Shown here in pieces: positions 35,214 to 44,715 of a stretch of 64,000 nucleotides of DNA. The translations under genes were made by a program, and so were the position numbers. Each line of letters opens with the position of its first letter. Within the stretch, counting starts at the first letter, position 1. A model generated the notes under the pieces. The model was not told the origin of the DNA. It saw nothing but the letters and a program-made list of their open reading frames with translations, and ran no database searches. Where the stretch lies: positions 239,677 through 303,676 of the forward strand of contig JAJZUT010000002.1 in NCBI GenBank assembly GCA_021847105.1, read 5' to 3'. The DNA is from Pseudomonadota bacterium. Its GTDB lineage: Bacteria > Pseudomonadota > Gammaproteobacteria > Steroidobacterales > Steroidobacteraceae.

Positions 35214-38171
35214 CTAGGGGCCGAGCAGGACGACTTTGCCGCCGCGACGGACAGTTGCGCAGCGCAGCCCTTCGGCCTGCGTCGGCAGCGAAGCTTCGCT
35301 CGGGCCCTGCGACCCCGCTTTGGGTAAACACCTGCCGCGCCGCAGCTCGGCTGCGGCAGAGAGGGTGACGTACTGCGTAACCGTGTCAGAGGGGGGGGTC
35401 ACCGCGAATTGCGCTGCTGCCGTTTCGTTCGGCGTCAGCACGCGGTATACCGTGGTGCCGACTGGCTCGACATGCCAGCCGCCGGGAGCTCTAAGACACA
35501 GATGCACGTCGTGCAGCGTCTCATTGCCACCGGCACTCAACAGGACGTGCACCAATGTGCGGGCGCCCGGATGGAGAGTCTTCGGCGCAGAGACCGTCAC
35601 CTGCCGGTCGCCTATTGACTTGACCATCGTGTAGCGTGCCATGAGCGGTAGATTGGCTAGCGCGGAAGAATCGCCGACATAGATTCGGTAGGTTCCAGCG
35701 GTCTCGGTCCACCCCGCATGACCCCACCACCATTCCTCCCGTGGCGTGATCACGAAGTGCACGACTTGCGAGTGATGTGGCGCCAGGGTGACGCGCCGGA
35801 AGCCGACCAGTTTGCGCGGCGGCTCGCCGGTTGTCGCCGGCATGCTGAGATACAACTGGGCGACGTCCGTGCCCGCCACGGACCCGACATTGCTGAGACG
35901 CACGCTCACCCGGATCGGGGTCACGCCATCGATCCGGCTTCGGCTCAAATGCAGATCGCTGTAGCGGAATCGGGTGTAGGACAGACCGAAGCCAAATGGG
36001 AACAACGGTTTGATGTGCTTGGCATCGTACCAGCGGTAGCCGACCAGGAGTCCTTCCGAGTAGTGAACCTTGCCGCCCACGCCCGGGAAACTCGCCGACT
36101 CTGCCCCCGGTACCTCGGCGAGTCGCCCGGGGAAGCTCACCGGCAGGTGGCCGCTGGGGTCCACCCTGCCAAACAATACACGGGCGAGCGCCGTCCCATC
36201 GGTTTGGCCCGGATACCAGGTATCGACAATGGCGGGCACCCGATCGAGCCAGGGCATGGTAATGGGCGCGCCGGCCTGTATGACGAGCACGGTATGCGGA
36301 TTCGCACGCGCGATCGCGCGCACCAGTGCGTCCTGAGCGGAGGGCAGGTGCAGATTGGGCCGATCGGCGCCCTCGGTCTCCGTGTCATCCGCCACCACGA
36401 CCACCGCCACTTGCGCCGCCCGTGCAGCGTTCACCGCCTCCTGAAGGTCGGCACGCACGGTCGCGGGCGTGGCCCAGACAAGCCGAGTGGCCGCCTCAGC
36501 CTTGCCCATCAGCTTCTTCAATTTCTGCTTCAGCTTCTTCGGAAGGGGTCCCATCATCATCGGGGCGGGACCGGCCACGGTGAGCCGGTACGCGTGGCCC
36601 CGATTGAGATGAACCGCGGCCGAATAGGTCGCCGTCGGGGGCGTGCCGGGATCATTGATGAGTGTCCTGCCGTCGATCGTCACGCTCGCGACGCCGAAAC
36701 AGTGACAACCGTTGGTGAAACCGATGATGTAGGTGCCGGTCTGTGGGGGTCTCAGGATTGCCGAATAGACCGCACTCGGATTCTTACCGGAATAGGGTGG
36801 CGTCAGGTCTGCGGCGGGGATCGGCGTGAGTTGCGAATCCGCCGGCAGCCCTTGTGCATAGCGAACGGTTGACCGGCCCGCCAGCGCCTCAATGCCGGCG
36901 AGCGGACTGATTGTCGCGGACGGGATGACGTGCGCGCTGCCGCCCCCACCGTAGCTGACCTGTGCCGAGGCGGCCGGCCCGATCACCGCAATCTTCACCC
37001 CACTCGACAACGGCAGCAGATGCCCCTCGTTCTTCAGGAGAACGGTGCCGGCCGCCGCGATCCGGGTGGAGAGTGCGCGGTGTGCCGGAGTGCTCGCCAC
37101 CGCGCTGGTCGAGGCCGGTCGCGGATGATCGAAGACGCCAAAGCGAAACAGCGGGTACAGGATGCGCGCAACCATCGTGTTGAGCACGGCGCGCGAGATC
37201 GCGCCCCGGCTTACCGCCTTGCGCAGCGGCGCGCCGAAATAGCGACTGAACGGCTCCTCCAGATCAGTGCCGGCTGCAGCTCCGGAGAGGCTGTGCAGCG
37301 CCAACCAATCCGTCGTGACGAAGCCGTCGAAGTTCCACTCCCCGCGCAATACGTCGGTCAGCAGCCGATGACTTTGACAGCTGTAATGACCGTTTACGAT
37401 CGAGTATGCACACATGAGCGAGCCGACCCGTCCGTCACGGATCGCGGTGCGGAACGCCGGCATGTAAATCTCGTGCAGCGCACGCTGCGAGACCATCACC
37501 TGATCTTGGTTGGTATTACGGTTCGTCTCCTGGTTGTATGCATCGAAATGCTTCACCTGAGCGATGGTCCCCTGACTCTGGATACCGCGGATCTCGGCGG
37601 CAGCGAGCCGGCCAGCCAGGTGCGGATCTTCCGATAGACTCTCGAATTCCCTTCCCCAGCGCGGGTCACGATCGATATTGACGGTTGGCCCCAGGTCGAC
37701 AGAAGTCCCTTTGCTCGCCTGCTCAGCGCCGATCACCTGCCCGTAACGATAGGCAAGTCTGCGCGAGAACGTGGCAGCGAGGGAGGCGCCCGAAGGCAAC
37801 TGTGTGACGCCGGTCAGACCATCCCCGACACCATTCGGGCCGTCCTCGAGCCCGACCGATGGCAGACACAATGCGGCGTTCTGTGGAATGTCGCCCACAT
37901 ACGGATGTACGCCGTGACCCTCGACGAGCGCGATCTCATCAGCGATGGTCATCTTGCGCATGATCAGCGCCACCCGCGTCGCGATCGGCAGATGCGGGTT
38001 GAGCCAGGGACAATCCGCAGCGACACCGACGGAACCCGGCGCCTTTGCGGGCGCCGGATGCTTGGTGGCCCGGGTACCGCAGGCAGCCAGCGTAAGCACC
38101 GCCATGCCGAGCGCGGCAGCCTGCAGCGCGCGAATAGCGCGCGCGCTCTTTGGCATCAACTGTAGCGACAT
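35214..38171 (-). CDS. GH3 beta-glucosidase-like lipoprotein with inserted PA14 and C-terminal NEW3-type domain
   Basis: A 985-aa exported glycoside hydrolase. Start ATG 38171 gives a lipoprotein signal with lipobox LAAC (Cys31). The GH3 barrel has the binding-site segments NIDRDPRWGREFESLSEDP and VKHFDAYNQE, with nucleophile Asp288 in FDGFVTTDW. The GH3 C domain follows, interrupted by a PA14-like module (GTYIIGFTNGCHCFGVASVT, about 500-570), then a Fn3-like domain (VAQLYLSMPATTGEPPRKLV) and a C-terminal domain like NPCBM-associated NEW3 (LHPGARTLVHVLLSAGGNET). Members release terminal glucose, xylose or similar units from oligosaccharides, here probably at the outer membrane or in the periplasm. 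It is last in the sigma-FecR-receptor-esterase block, 38 bases after the esterase. A C8 run on the coding strand (G8 at 35391-35398) lies near the 3' end. Confidence 0.9.
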   Translation of the reverse strand: MSLQLMPKSARAIRALQAAALGMAVLTLAACGTRATKHPAPAKAPGSVGVAADCPWLNPHLPIATRVALIMRKMTIADEIALVEGHGVHPYVGDIPQNAALCLPSVGLEDGPNGVGDGLTGVTQLPSGASLAATFSRRLAYRYGQVIGAEQASKGTSVDLGPTVNIDRDPRWGREFESLSEDPHLAGRLAAAEIRGIQSQGTIAQVKHFDAYNQETNRNTNQDQVMVSQRALHEIYMPAFRTAIRDGRVGSLMCAYSIVNGHYSCQSHRLLTDVLRGEWNFDGFVTTDWLALHSLSGAAAGTDLEEPFSRYFGAPLRKAVSRGAISRAVLNTMVARILYPLFRFGVFDHPRPASTSAVASTPAHRALSTRIAAAGTVLLKNEGHLLPLSSGVKIAVIGPAASAQVSYGGGGSAHVIPSATISPLAGIEALAGRSTVRYAQGLPADSQLTPIPAADLTPPYSGKNPSAVYSAILRPPQTGTYIIGFTNGCHCFGVASVTIDGRTLINDPGTPPTATYSAAVHLNRGHAYRLTVAGPAPMMMGPLPKKLKQKLKKLMGKAEAATRLVWATPATVRADLQEAVNAARAAQVAVVVVADDTETEGADRPNLHLPSAQDALVRAIARANPHTVLVIQAGAPITMPWLDRVPAIVDTWYPGQTDGTALARVLFGRVDPSGHLPVSFPGRLAEVPGAESASFPGVGGKVHYSEGLLVGYRWYDAKHIKPLFPFGFGLSYTRFRYSDLHLSRSRIDGVTPIRVSVRLSNVGSVAGTDVAQLYLSMPATTGEPPRKLVGFRRVTLAPHHSQVVHFVITPREEWWWGHAGWTETAGTYRIYVGDSSALANLPLMARYTMVKSIGDRQVTVSAPKTLHPGARTLVHVLLSAGGNETLHDVHLCLRAPGGWHVEPVGTTVYRVLTPNETAAAQFAVTPPSDTVTQYVTLSAAAELRRGRCLPKAGSQGPSEASLPTQAEGLRCATVRRGGKVVLLGP

Positions 38172-38209
38172 AGCGGGAATCCTGCGAACAGTCCGACCGA
38201 AAAGCCCCC

Positions 38210-39874
38210 TCAATGCGCACCGGCCATGTGCGGCTTCCGGCGCAGCGCCGCCTTGTGCGCGAAGTACCATTCGGCGAGATTGAGCCGTGTGCGCCACGGA
38301 TCAGCCTCGGCAATCGGTCCACTACCCGTGAAATTCATGAGCCTATCGGTCCGCGTGTGATAGCGGGGCCAGGCCGGCAGCCCCCTTGGATCCGGCTTTC
38401 CGGTTTTGGCAAAGGCCACCCAATAGGCGTGCATCTGGCGAGCCACTTGCGCATCTTGCGCGCTCGTCTTCGTGCCGTAATGCGCGCGTACGGTATCGAA
38501 CACGTAGGGGATCTCCGATGCGTGCATTGCTCCGAGCCTCCCGAAGGGGGTCTTACGGACCGACGTGGCGACGTATGAAAACCGATACTCGTACACCGGC
38601 TGGCCTCGTGCCGAGAGAGTCCTTGCGATAGCGCGCGCCGGTTCGACCATCATGAATGCCCCGCCGACCAACCACGCCGCCTGCTGCAGTGTCAGCCTTC
38701 CGCTCGGGTCGAACGCAGCACGCGCCTCGGCCGCCTTGGGACCAAACATGGCGAACAGGCCATGGAGGGACTTTGCGCGCAGGAAGCCGAGATCGGCGCT
38801 GTTTGCCCCGATCATCACCGGTACGTGGCTGCCGATTTGCGGAGACTTCGCGTACACGTCGGTCGGGGCACCCATGTACAGATGGTCGTAGAGAATTGGA
38901 CCGCCGACGTAGGTGTGATTCCCGAACATCGTTGCCATGTTCAAGCCATCGACCAACCTCGACGCTGGCAGCGCCCGCAGGCGCGCCAGGGCGCTCGCAC
39001 CCTGCCCGTCGATGCCGAAGTGACGGGCAAGCTTCACGCCCATCGCCTCTGCAGATCCGGACGTCCCCTCGAGCGGACGTCCCGCGAACCCCGGTCCGCC
39101 GCCACCGGACTCGACGATCGCCCGCTCGAACAGTCCCTTGGCGAGGGGGCTGATCAGCAGGTTGTTTACCGACATTCCCCCGGCCGACTCGCCGAACACC
39201 GTGACATTATTTGGATTGCCCCCGAAGGCGCGGATGTTCCGCTGAACCCACTTCAAGGCGGCAAGCTGATCCATGAAGGCATAGTCGGCGAGCATCCGGC
39301 CGCGGTCCTGACGAGTCAGCGCCGGAAAGGCAAAGAAGCCGAAGTTACCCAGTCGGTAATTGAAGCTCACCAACACCACGCCATCGCGGGCGAACTGGGT
39401 GCCGTTGTACACCGCCGGGGAGGTTCCGCCGTTGACGAAGCCGCCGCCGTAGATCCACACCATCACCGGCAAATTGCGCTCCGAGCTGCCCTGGGGGCGC
39501 CAGACATTGATGTACAGGCAATTCTCCTTCGGGACCGTCCGCTCCGGTGCCGCATCACCCGGAAACAGCACCTGCATGCAGTCGTGGCCGTATTTGAGTG
39601 CCGGGCGAACCCCCTGCCACGGTGAGACCGGCTGCGGCGGCTGCCACCTGAGCGCCCCCACCGGCGGTGCGGCGTACGGAATGCCCTTGAAGGCGATCAC
39701 GCCGCGCTCCGACTGCCCGCGCACCAATCCCCCCTCGACCCGCGCCACCAGCGGATTGCCAGAGGCACGCGCCGCGGTCGGACCGACCGTCACGATGGCC
39801 ATGATCACCGTCAGAGTGACCCAGACTTTGCCAAGACCGTGGGAATCCGTCTTCGGTCCATTTCGTACGTTCAT
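38210..39874 (-). CDS. Secreted type-B carboxylesterase
   Basis: An exported esterase (554 aa from ATG 39874, preceded by GGAGGA). The signal peptide covers about residues 1-38 (VTLTVIMAIVTVGPTAARAS). The type-B fold is clear: FKGIPYAAPPVGALRW, oxyanion loop IYGGGFVNGG (141-150), nucleophile Ser230 in VTVFGESAGGMSVNN, and a late His region GAMHASEIPYVFDT. Such enzymes cleave esters of carbohydrates, phenolics or lipids. It sits 39 bases after the TonB receptor and 38 before the GH3 gene, so the three are almost certainly co-transcribed. That suggests it removes acyl or aromatic groups from the imported or bound glycoside before GH3 action. Confidence 0.9.
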   Translation of the reverse strand: MNVRNGPKTDSHGLGKVWVTLTVIMAIVTVGPTAARASGNPLVARVEGGLVRGQSERGVIAFKGIPYAAPPVGALRWQPPQPVSPWQGVRPALKYGHDCMQVLFPGDAAPERTVPKENCLYINVWRPQGSSERNLPVMVWIYGGGFVNGGTSPAVYNGTQFARDGVVLVSFNYRLGNFGFFAFPALTRQDRGRMLADYAFMDQLAALKWVQRNIRAFGGNPNNVTVFGESAGGMSVNNLLISPLAKGLFERAIVESGGGGPGFAGRPLEGTSGSAEAMGVKLARHFGIDGQGASALARLRALPASRLVDGLNMATMFGNHTYVGGPILYDHLYMGAPTDVYAKSPQIGSHVPVMIGANSADLGFLRAKSLHGLFAMFGPKAAEARAAFDPSGRLTLQQAAWLVGGAFMMVEPARAIARTLSARGQPVYEYRFSYVATSVRKTPFGRLGAMHASEIPYVFDTVRAHYGTKTSAQDAQVARQMHAYWVAFAKTGKPDPRGLPAWPRYHTRTDRLMNFTGSGPIAEADPWRTRLNLAEWYFAHKAALRRKPHMAGAH

Positions 39875-39913
39875 AGTCTCCTCCGCTCTCAGAACTGACG
39901 ATGGGAACACGCT

Positions 39914-42900
39914 TCAGAGCCACATCGACATCTGCAGCGAGATGATTCGTCCAAAGATATTCGCATTGTTGGCATCGAAGGAAGCCCCCGCCGCCGTCAG
40001 AACCAGGGGCGGATTACGTGCAAACAGATTCTGCGCACTCAAGGCGAGGCGGGTCCGGTGCAGGAATCCCGACTGGTATAGCGCCCCGAAATTGAAGCCC
40101 AGATTCAGATCGAACGTGGTCCAGGATGCGACCTGCGCGATCGGCCGCCCCGCCAGCGGATCATTGTTGACGTATTGACCCGTGTAATTGGCAAACAGCG
40201 TTGCGCTCAGCGCCCCCCGACTCCAGCCCAGCGTGCCACGACCGCGCCACGGCACGATTCCGCCGCTGCCGAGCTGTCCGAGAATGCTGGTCGAGGGTGC
40301 CGTCGGCACGGGCCTCAATCTCTGAGTCACCACTTTGGTGGCATCGATTCCGAACATCCAGTTGCCCAACGCGCTCCTCAAGTGGTACTTGAGGTTCATG
40401 TCCACACCGGCTTCCGTCATCGTGCCGATGTTGGTATTACGGCCGTCGATCCAAACCTGGATGCCGCACAATTGCGCCGGCGTGACGATGCCGTATATGC
40501 CCACGGCGTTGATGAAGGGCTGCAGCGCCGGATCGTAGTTCGGATTGCTCGCCGAGCAATTCGACGGATTGTGCACCGGGTGAACATATGCCTTGTAGAG
40601 CTGATAAGTCGCCGGATTGAGCATCACTCCCGGGAAGACCGGTGGGGCGAAAATCTCATTCGTGTAATGAATATGGTAATAGGTGGTGGAAAATTCCAGG
40701 CCACGCACCGCTCGCGGCGTGAGATCGAAGCCCAGCGACCAGGTGTTCGCCGTCTCCGGCTTCAGGCGCGACTGATCGCCGATCACAAAGGCGACGTTGC
40801 TCAGCGTCAGGCCGGGCACCGGCGAGAATCCATCGATGGCCGGATTGCCGGTGAAGTTCGGAAAGCCTGACGCGTACGCCTTGACCGAGAATACGAACGG
40901 ATTGATGTCCACGAGCGAAGGCGCCCGATAAGACGTGCCCCAGGTTCCGTTGAACTTCAGATCGTGACTGGTCACCCAGGTAAAAGAAATCTGTGGGTTT
41001 TCCGTGCTGCCGAAGTCCGAGTAATGATCGTATCGGCCGGCCGCATCCAGGGTCAGTGACCTGACTAGGGGAATATGCTCATGAGGCGATACGATCGGGA
41101 CATAAACCTCCGTGAAGAATGATGCGATATTGCGGTTCTTGCTGTTGAGATTGTCCCAGGCGAACTCGTTCGGCCGCGTGCGCGGCGGGCAAGTGAGCGG
41201 CGGTGCGCACCCGACCCCCTCGTAGCCGACCGGAGGCAGCGCAGAGCTTTCCTGGATTCCCTGCGCGGGAATGTCGGTACGGCTCGCGCCATTGGCAATG
41301 CTTTCGGTGTCGTGCTGGAATTCCGCGCCAAATGCCGCCTTTACCGGGCCGGTCGGCAGATGAAACAGTGAGCCGTTGAACTTCAGCACGAAATCATCCA
41401 TGCCCATGTGACTCCACTGAACGTTCGAGCCGACGAACAGGGCAAGCTGAGCCGGCGTGAGACGCTGGCTGCTCAGTGGATTGATCTCGCCGGTGTTGAC
41501 CGCATACTGCAGAGCGCCGACGTCCACCTGCGTACCGACCTGACATTCACCGCAGGTGACATCCCGGCCCACGGACGCGGAAAAATCTCCGATCCAGTCA
41601 CCCCAGAGCAGCGCCTTCACTCCGGTAATGGCGGTCCAGTTCGTGTCGGGATTGTCGGTGTACCACTGCGGCAGGCCGAGCGCCGATGGCGACAGATCGA
41701 TGGTCATCGGTCCTCCAGCCGGCGACGGGGGCGTAATGTAGTACGGAGAACCCGGGTTGACCGTAACCACCGGAGGCTGGTCGCTATTGTATTGGGACGC
41801 GGCCGTCCAGATGTCCTGCTTGGTCCAGAATCCCTCAAAGAACACGTGCAGCCTGGAATTGATGTCCTGGTTGTAGAACGCGGTCACCTGGTAGCGCCAC
41901 AGTCGCCCGAGAAAGTCCTCCTGCGGCGCTCGATCGGCAAGATACGGCTGTGCCAGCGTCGCAGCGTAGGTGGGCACGCCGGTCCCGGTGGGCAATCCAC
42001 GATACAGGTACGTGGCACAGGACCCGAACGGGTTGTAATTGTCGCACCAGGCGACGTTGCTCATGGCCCCGGGACTGGCGATCGGACCCGTGCCACCGCT
42101 GGTATTCGGTGCCTCGCCGGGCTGGCCCGGACCGATGCCGCCGTTCACCACGCCGGTGGTAATGGAACTGCCGCGAATCTCGTTGTTGACGCCACCGAAT
42201 GGCGTCAGGTTGTCTGAAAGGTAGGGACTCGCGCTGTAGAGCATGGGACTACGGTGATCGTAGTCCACCGCGACCATGAAGTTGCCGTGTCCGAGTGCGC
42301 CCAACTTGGCCCACGTGTGGCCACCCACGATGGACATGCCGTATTCGTTGTAGCCGTGGGTCCAGGTCGCGCGTGGGGTGAACTCCACGCCGTTCAGGTC
42401 CTTGCGGATGACGTAGTTCACGACGCCACCTACGGCGTCGGAGCCGTAGATGGCCGAATTGCCGTCCTCGATGACCTGAATGCTCTGCAGCGCGGCCACG
42501 GGAATCTGGTTTGCGGGAGTGAACACCCCGGCGGTACCCGAGGGGGTCACGCGATGTCCGTCCACCAGCACCAGTGTTGCCCCCGCGCCCAATCCGCGAA
42601 GATTGATCGCCTGACCGGAACTGGGGTTGCCCCCGCCGTATGCACCACCGTAACCCGACGTGCCACCGAGACGATAGTTCGCAACACCGGCCGGCGCGGT
42701 ATTCACCACCTGTGGCAGCTGCTGCAGCACCGAGTAGGCATTCGTCAGGCCGCTGGCGAGAATTGCCTTGCGGTCCACGGTGGTCGCCTCCATCCCAACG
42801 GGTGCGATACCGGCGATATTGGTGCCCGCTGCGGTGACCACGATCTCATGCAACTGCATGGTAGGAGGTGCGCCGGCGGCGGCTGGCGAATCGGGCCCGA

Positions 42901-43360
42901 CAGCATCCGCCGATGCGCTCTGAGGCGAATCGGCTAGGGGAAAGGCTCCTGAGAAGGACCTCTCGGCCTTCTCTTCTGCGCCCGCGCGCCCCTTCTGTCC
43001 TGCCGGGTCGCCCGACGAAGCGCCCGGCACCGGATCCGCTTTGCTAGAGACCGGCACGATGCTGACGCCGTCATGAGTCACCTTGCGGAACGTCAGACCC
43101 GTGCCGCTCAATAGCCGAGCCAGCGCCTCATCCACGGTCAAGCGGCCCTTTGCGCCGCGCGTGGTTTGGTGACCGACTTCCTCGGACACGTAGACGAGCT
43201 GAAATCCGCGCTGCTTGGCCAGCGCCTGCAGCGCCACGCCCAGCGGTTCCGGCGGGATGTTGGTGGTTTGCCGAGCATCGCCCGAGGCATTTCCAGCGAT
43301 CGCCCACGGAGTCGTTGCGAACAATAGGACTGCCGCGATTGCGGCAAGACTCGAGCGCAT
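39914..43360 (-). CDS. TonB-dependent receptor with N-terminal STN signalling domain
   Basis: Outer-membrane transducer-transporter (1148 aa from ATG 43360). A signal peptide (SSLAAIAAVLLFATTPWAIA) is followed by an STN domain at about 30-105 (IPPEPLGVALQALAKQRGFQ; LTVDEALARLLSGTGLTFRK), the part that contacts FecR to signal substrate binding. A Pro/Ala-rich linker, TonB-box-like LHEIVVTAAG, a plug with VIEDGNSAIYGSDAVGGVVN and a large barrel follow. Its Gly/Ser-rich plug (SGYGGAYGGGNPSSGQAIN) and overall style match receptors for large plant-derived or oligosaccharide ligands. It is downstream of fecI/fecR-type genes and upstream of the esterase and GH3 genes. A G9 tract lies four bases before the ATG; an upstream start (43429) would place that tract inside the reading frame. 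Confidence 0.92.
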   Translation of the reverse strand: MRSSLAAIAAVLLFATTPWAIAGNASGDARQTTNIPPEPLGVALQALAKQRGFQLVYVSEEVGHQTTRGAKGRLTVDEALARLLSGTGLTFRKVTHDGVSIVPVSSKADPVPGASSGDPAGQKGRAGAEEKAERSFSGAFPLADSPQSASADAVGPDSPAAAGAPPTMQLHEIVVTAAGTNIAGIAPVGMEATTVDRKAILASGLTNAYSVLQQLPQVVNTAPAGVANYRLGGTSGYGGAYGGGNPSSGQAINLRGLGAGATLVLVDGHRVTPSGTAGVFTPANQIPVAALQSIQVIEDGNSAIYGSDAVGGVVNYVIRKDLNGVEFTPRATWTHGYNEYGMSIVGGHTWAKLGALGHGNFMVAVDYDHRSPMLYSASPYLSDNLTPFGGVNNEIRGSSITTGVVNGGIGPGQPGEAPNTSGGTGPIASPGAMSNVAWCDNYNPFGSCATYLYRGLPTGTGVPTYAATLAQPYLADRAPQEDFLGRLWRYQVTAFYNQDINSRLHVFFEGFWTKQDIWTAASQYNSDQPPVVTVNPGSPYYITPPSPAGGPMTIDLSPSALGLPQWYTDNPDTNWTAITGVKALLWGDWIGDFSASVGRDVTCGECQVGTQVDVGALQYAVNTGEINPLSSQRLTPAQLALFVGSNVQWSHMGMDDFVLKFNGSLFHLPTGPVKAAFGAEFQHDTESIANGASRTDIPAQGIQESSALPPVGYEGVGCAPPLTCPPRTRPNEFAWDNLNSKNRNIASFFTEVYVPIVSPHEHIPLVRSLTLDAAGRYDHYSDFGSTENPQISFTWVTSHDLKFNGTWGTSYRAPSLVDINPFVFSVKAYASGFPNFTGNPAIDGFSPVPGLTLSNVAFVIGDQSRLKPETANTWSLGFDLTPRAVRGLEFSTTYYHIHYTNEIFAPPVFPGVMLNPATYQLYKAYVHPVHNPSNCSASNPNYDPALQPFINAVGIYGIVTPAQLCGIQVWIDGRNTNIGTMTEAGVDMNLKYHLRSALGNWMFGIDATKVVTQRLRPVPTAPSTSILGQLGSGGIVPWRGRGTLGWSRGALSATLFANYTGQYVNNDPLAGRPIAQVASWTTFDLNLGFNFGALYQSGFLHRTRLALSAQNLFARNPPLVLTAAGASFDANNANIFGRIISLQMSMWL

Positions 43361-43513
43361 AAATCCCCCCCCCACCCGTGTTTCGATGAACGCAGCGCCG
43401 TCGCGTCGTTCGCTGCTTGGCGGCCTCATAGTGGTATGAGCGGCTAAGTCGCGCCGTGATACCCCGCCGGCGAATATTTTTCTGCGATGACGAAGGACGT
43501 CCGAGCGTCGTCT

Positions 43514-44704
43514 CTAGGGTCGGCGGACAATATCGATCCTGGAGCCAGTTTCGGTGATTGCGATGTCGGGGCGTTCGCGCAAGTATTTAATCAGGAAATC
43601 GGGGTTGGTGGAGAATACTCCGCTCAGGCGCAGAGGCCGACTGCCCAGATCATGCGCGACGATCGTTCGGGCACTGTAGCGATTGAATACCGTCGCCACT
43701 TCTTTCAGGGTCGCCGACTCAAGCACCACTTCACCGTGGATCCACGATGTCGTCGAGCTCACATCGACACGAGTCGGCTGCGGCGGCGCATGCCCGGTGC
43801 GCATGTCGACCTGCTCCCCGCCCGTGAGAACGATCGGCTGCGCTGCTCCCCGTGCGATTAGCCCGGCTGGCGCAGAGAATTCGACAGGCAGAAGGTCCGG
43901 CGCGCCGAGCGCTCCGCCGTTCTCGCCGAGCACGCGCTGGGTCGCGACCGCCACCCGCCCCTCCACAACGGTAACAATGGTTCCCTTTCCGCGCCGGTTT
44001 ACGTCGAACACCGTGCCCACATCACGCACGACGGTGTGACCGGCGCGCACGAAGAAAGGACGCCGGGGATTCTTCACCACGTAGAACAGGGCCTGGCCCT
44101 GCAGCAGGTCCACCAGACGGGCGTCGGCGGTGAAGTCAACCCGCAGCCGGGACCGGGAGTCGAGCACCACCCGGGAGCCATCGGGAAGCACGATGGACTG
44201 CCGCGTCCGCACTCCAGTGGAATACGTCGGCAAGCCAAGCAGATCCGATTTCAGCAGCAGTGCGGCCATCAATGCACCGACGAGCAGGCTGGCAGCGACG
44301 CTCCATTTGGCGATACGCGCAGATCGTCCGGTGGCACTGCGGTGGGTGCGTGCAGCGGCATCCGTACCTACATTTTCTGTAGCTGCTCGAACGTCCGCCT
44401 CGGCAGCAGGCGCGGCAGCGCGGTCGGTGCCGGCGCGGATCAGCGGCACCACCGTCTGCTCGGCGCGGGCGCGGGCGATGATCGCCTCGACGTCGATCCG
44501 ATGCGCGGGGTCGATTGCGCTGCTCTCGTTCCACAGGACGGCCATTTCGATGAACGCCCGGATATGTTCCGGCGAAGCCCGCACCCAGGCATCGAAGTCC
44601 CTGCGTCCGCCCGCTGCGATGTCACCGGTCCGAAACTCGACCAGCCACGCCGCGGCTTCCGCAGAAATCTGTCTGTTGAGCCTCCTTTGTCTAATAGCGT
44701 TCAC
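43514..44704 (-). CDS. FecR-family anti-sigma factor
   Basis: Inner-membrane sigma regulator (396 aa from GTG 44704, preceded by AGGGG; the frame is open upstream into the sigma gene). The cytoplasmic N-terminus has the DUF4880-type FecR motif (AAAWLVEFRTGDIAAGGRRDFDAWVRASPEHIRAFIEMAVLW region), and a single TM segment (WSVAASLLVGALMAALLL) at about 150. The periplasmic FecR domain contains VRTRQSIVLPDGSRVVLDSR and the C-terminus has an STN-like module (ESATLKEVATVFNRYSARTI). It transmits the signal from the STN domain of the receptor to the ECF sigma factor, whose gene ends only 11 bases upstream, and probably acts as both inhibitor and activator. Confidence 0.9.
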   Translation of the reverse strand: MNAIRQRRLNRQISAEAAAWLVEFRTGDIAAGGRRDFDAWVRASPEHIRAFIEMAVLWNESSAIDPAHRIDVEAIIARARAEQTVVPLIRAGTDRAAAPAAEADVRAATENVGTDAAARTHRSATGRSARIAKWSVAASLLVGALMAALLLKSDLLGLPTYSTGVRTRQSIVLPDGSRVVLDSRSRLRVDFTADARLVDLLQGQALFYVVKNPRRPFFVRAGHTVVRDVGTVFDVNRRGKGTIVTVVEGRVAVATQRVLGENGGALGAPDLLPVEFSAPAGLIARGAAQPIVLTGGEQVDMRTGHAPPQPTRVDVSSTTSWIHGEVVLESATLKEVATVFNRYSARTIVAHDLGSRPLRLSGVFSTNPDFLIKYLRERPDIAITETGSRIDIVRRP

Positions 44705-44715
44705 GCACGAGACCC

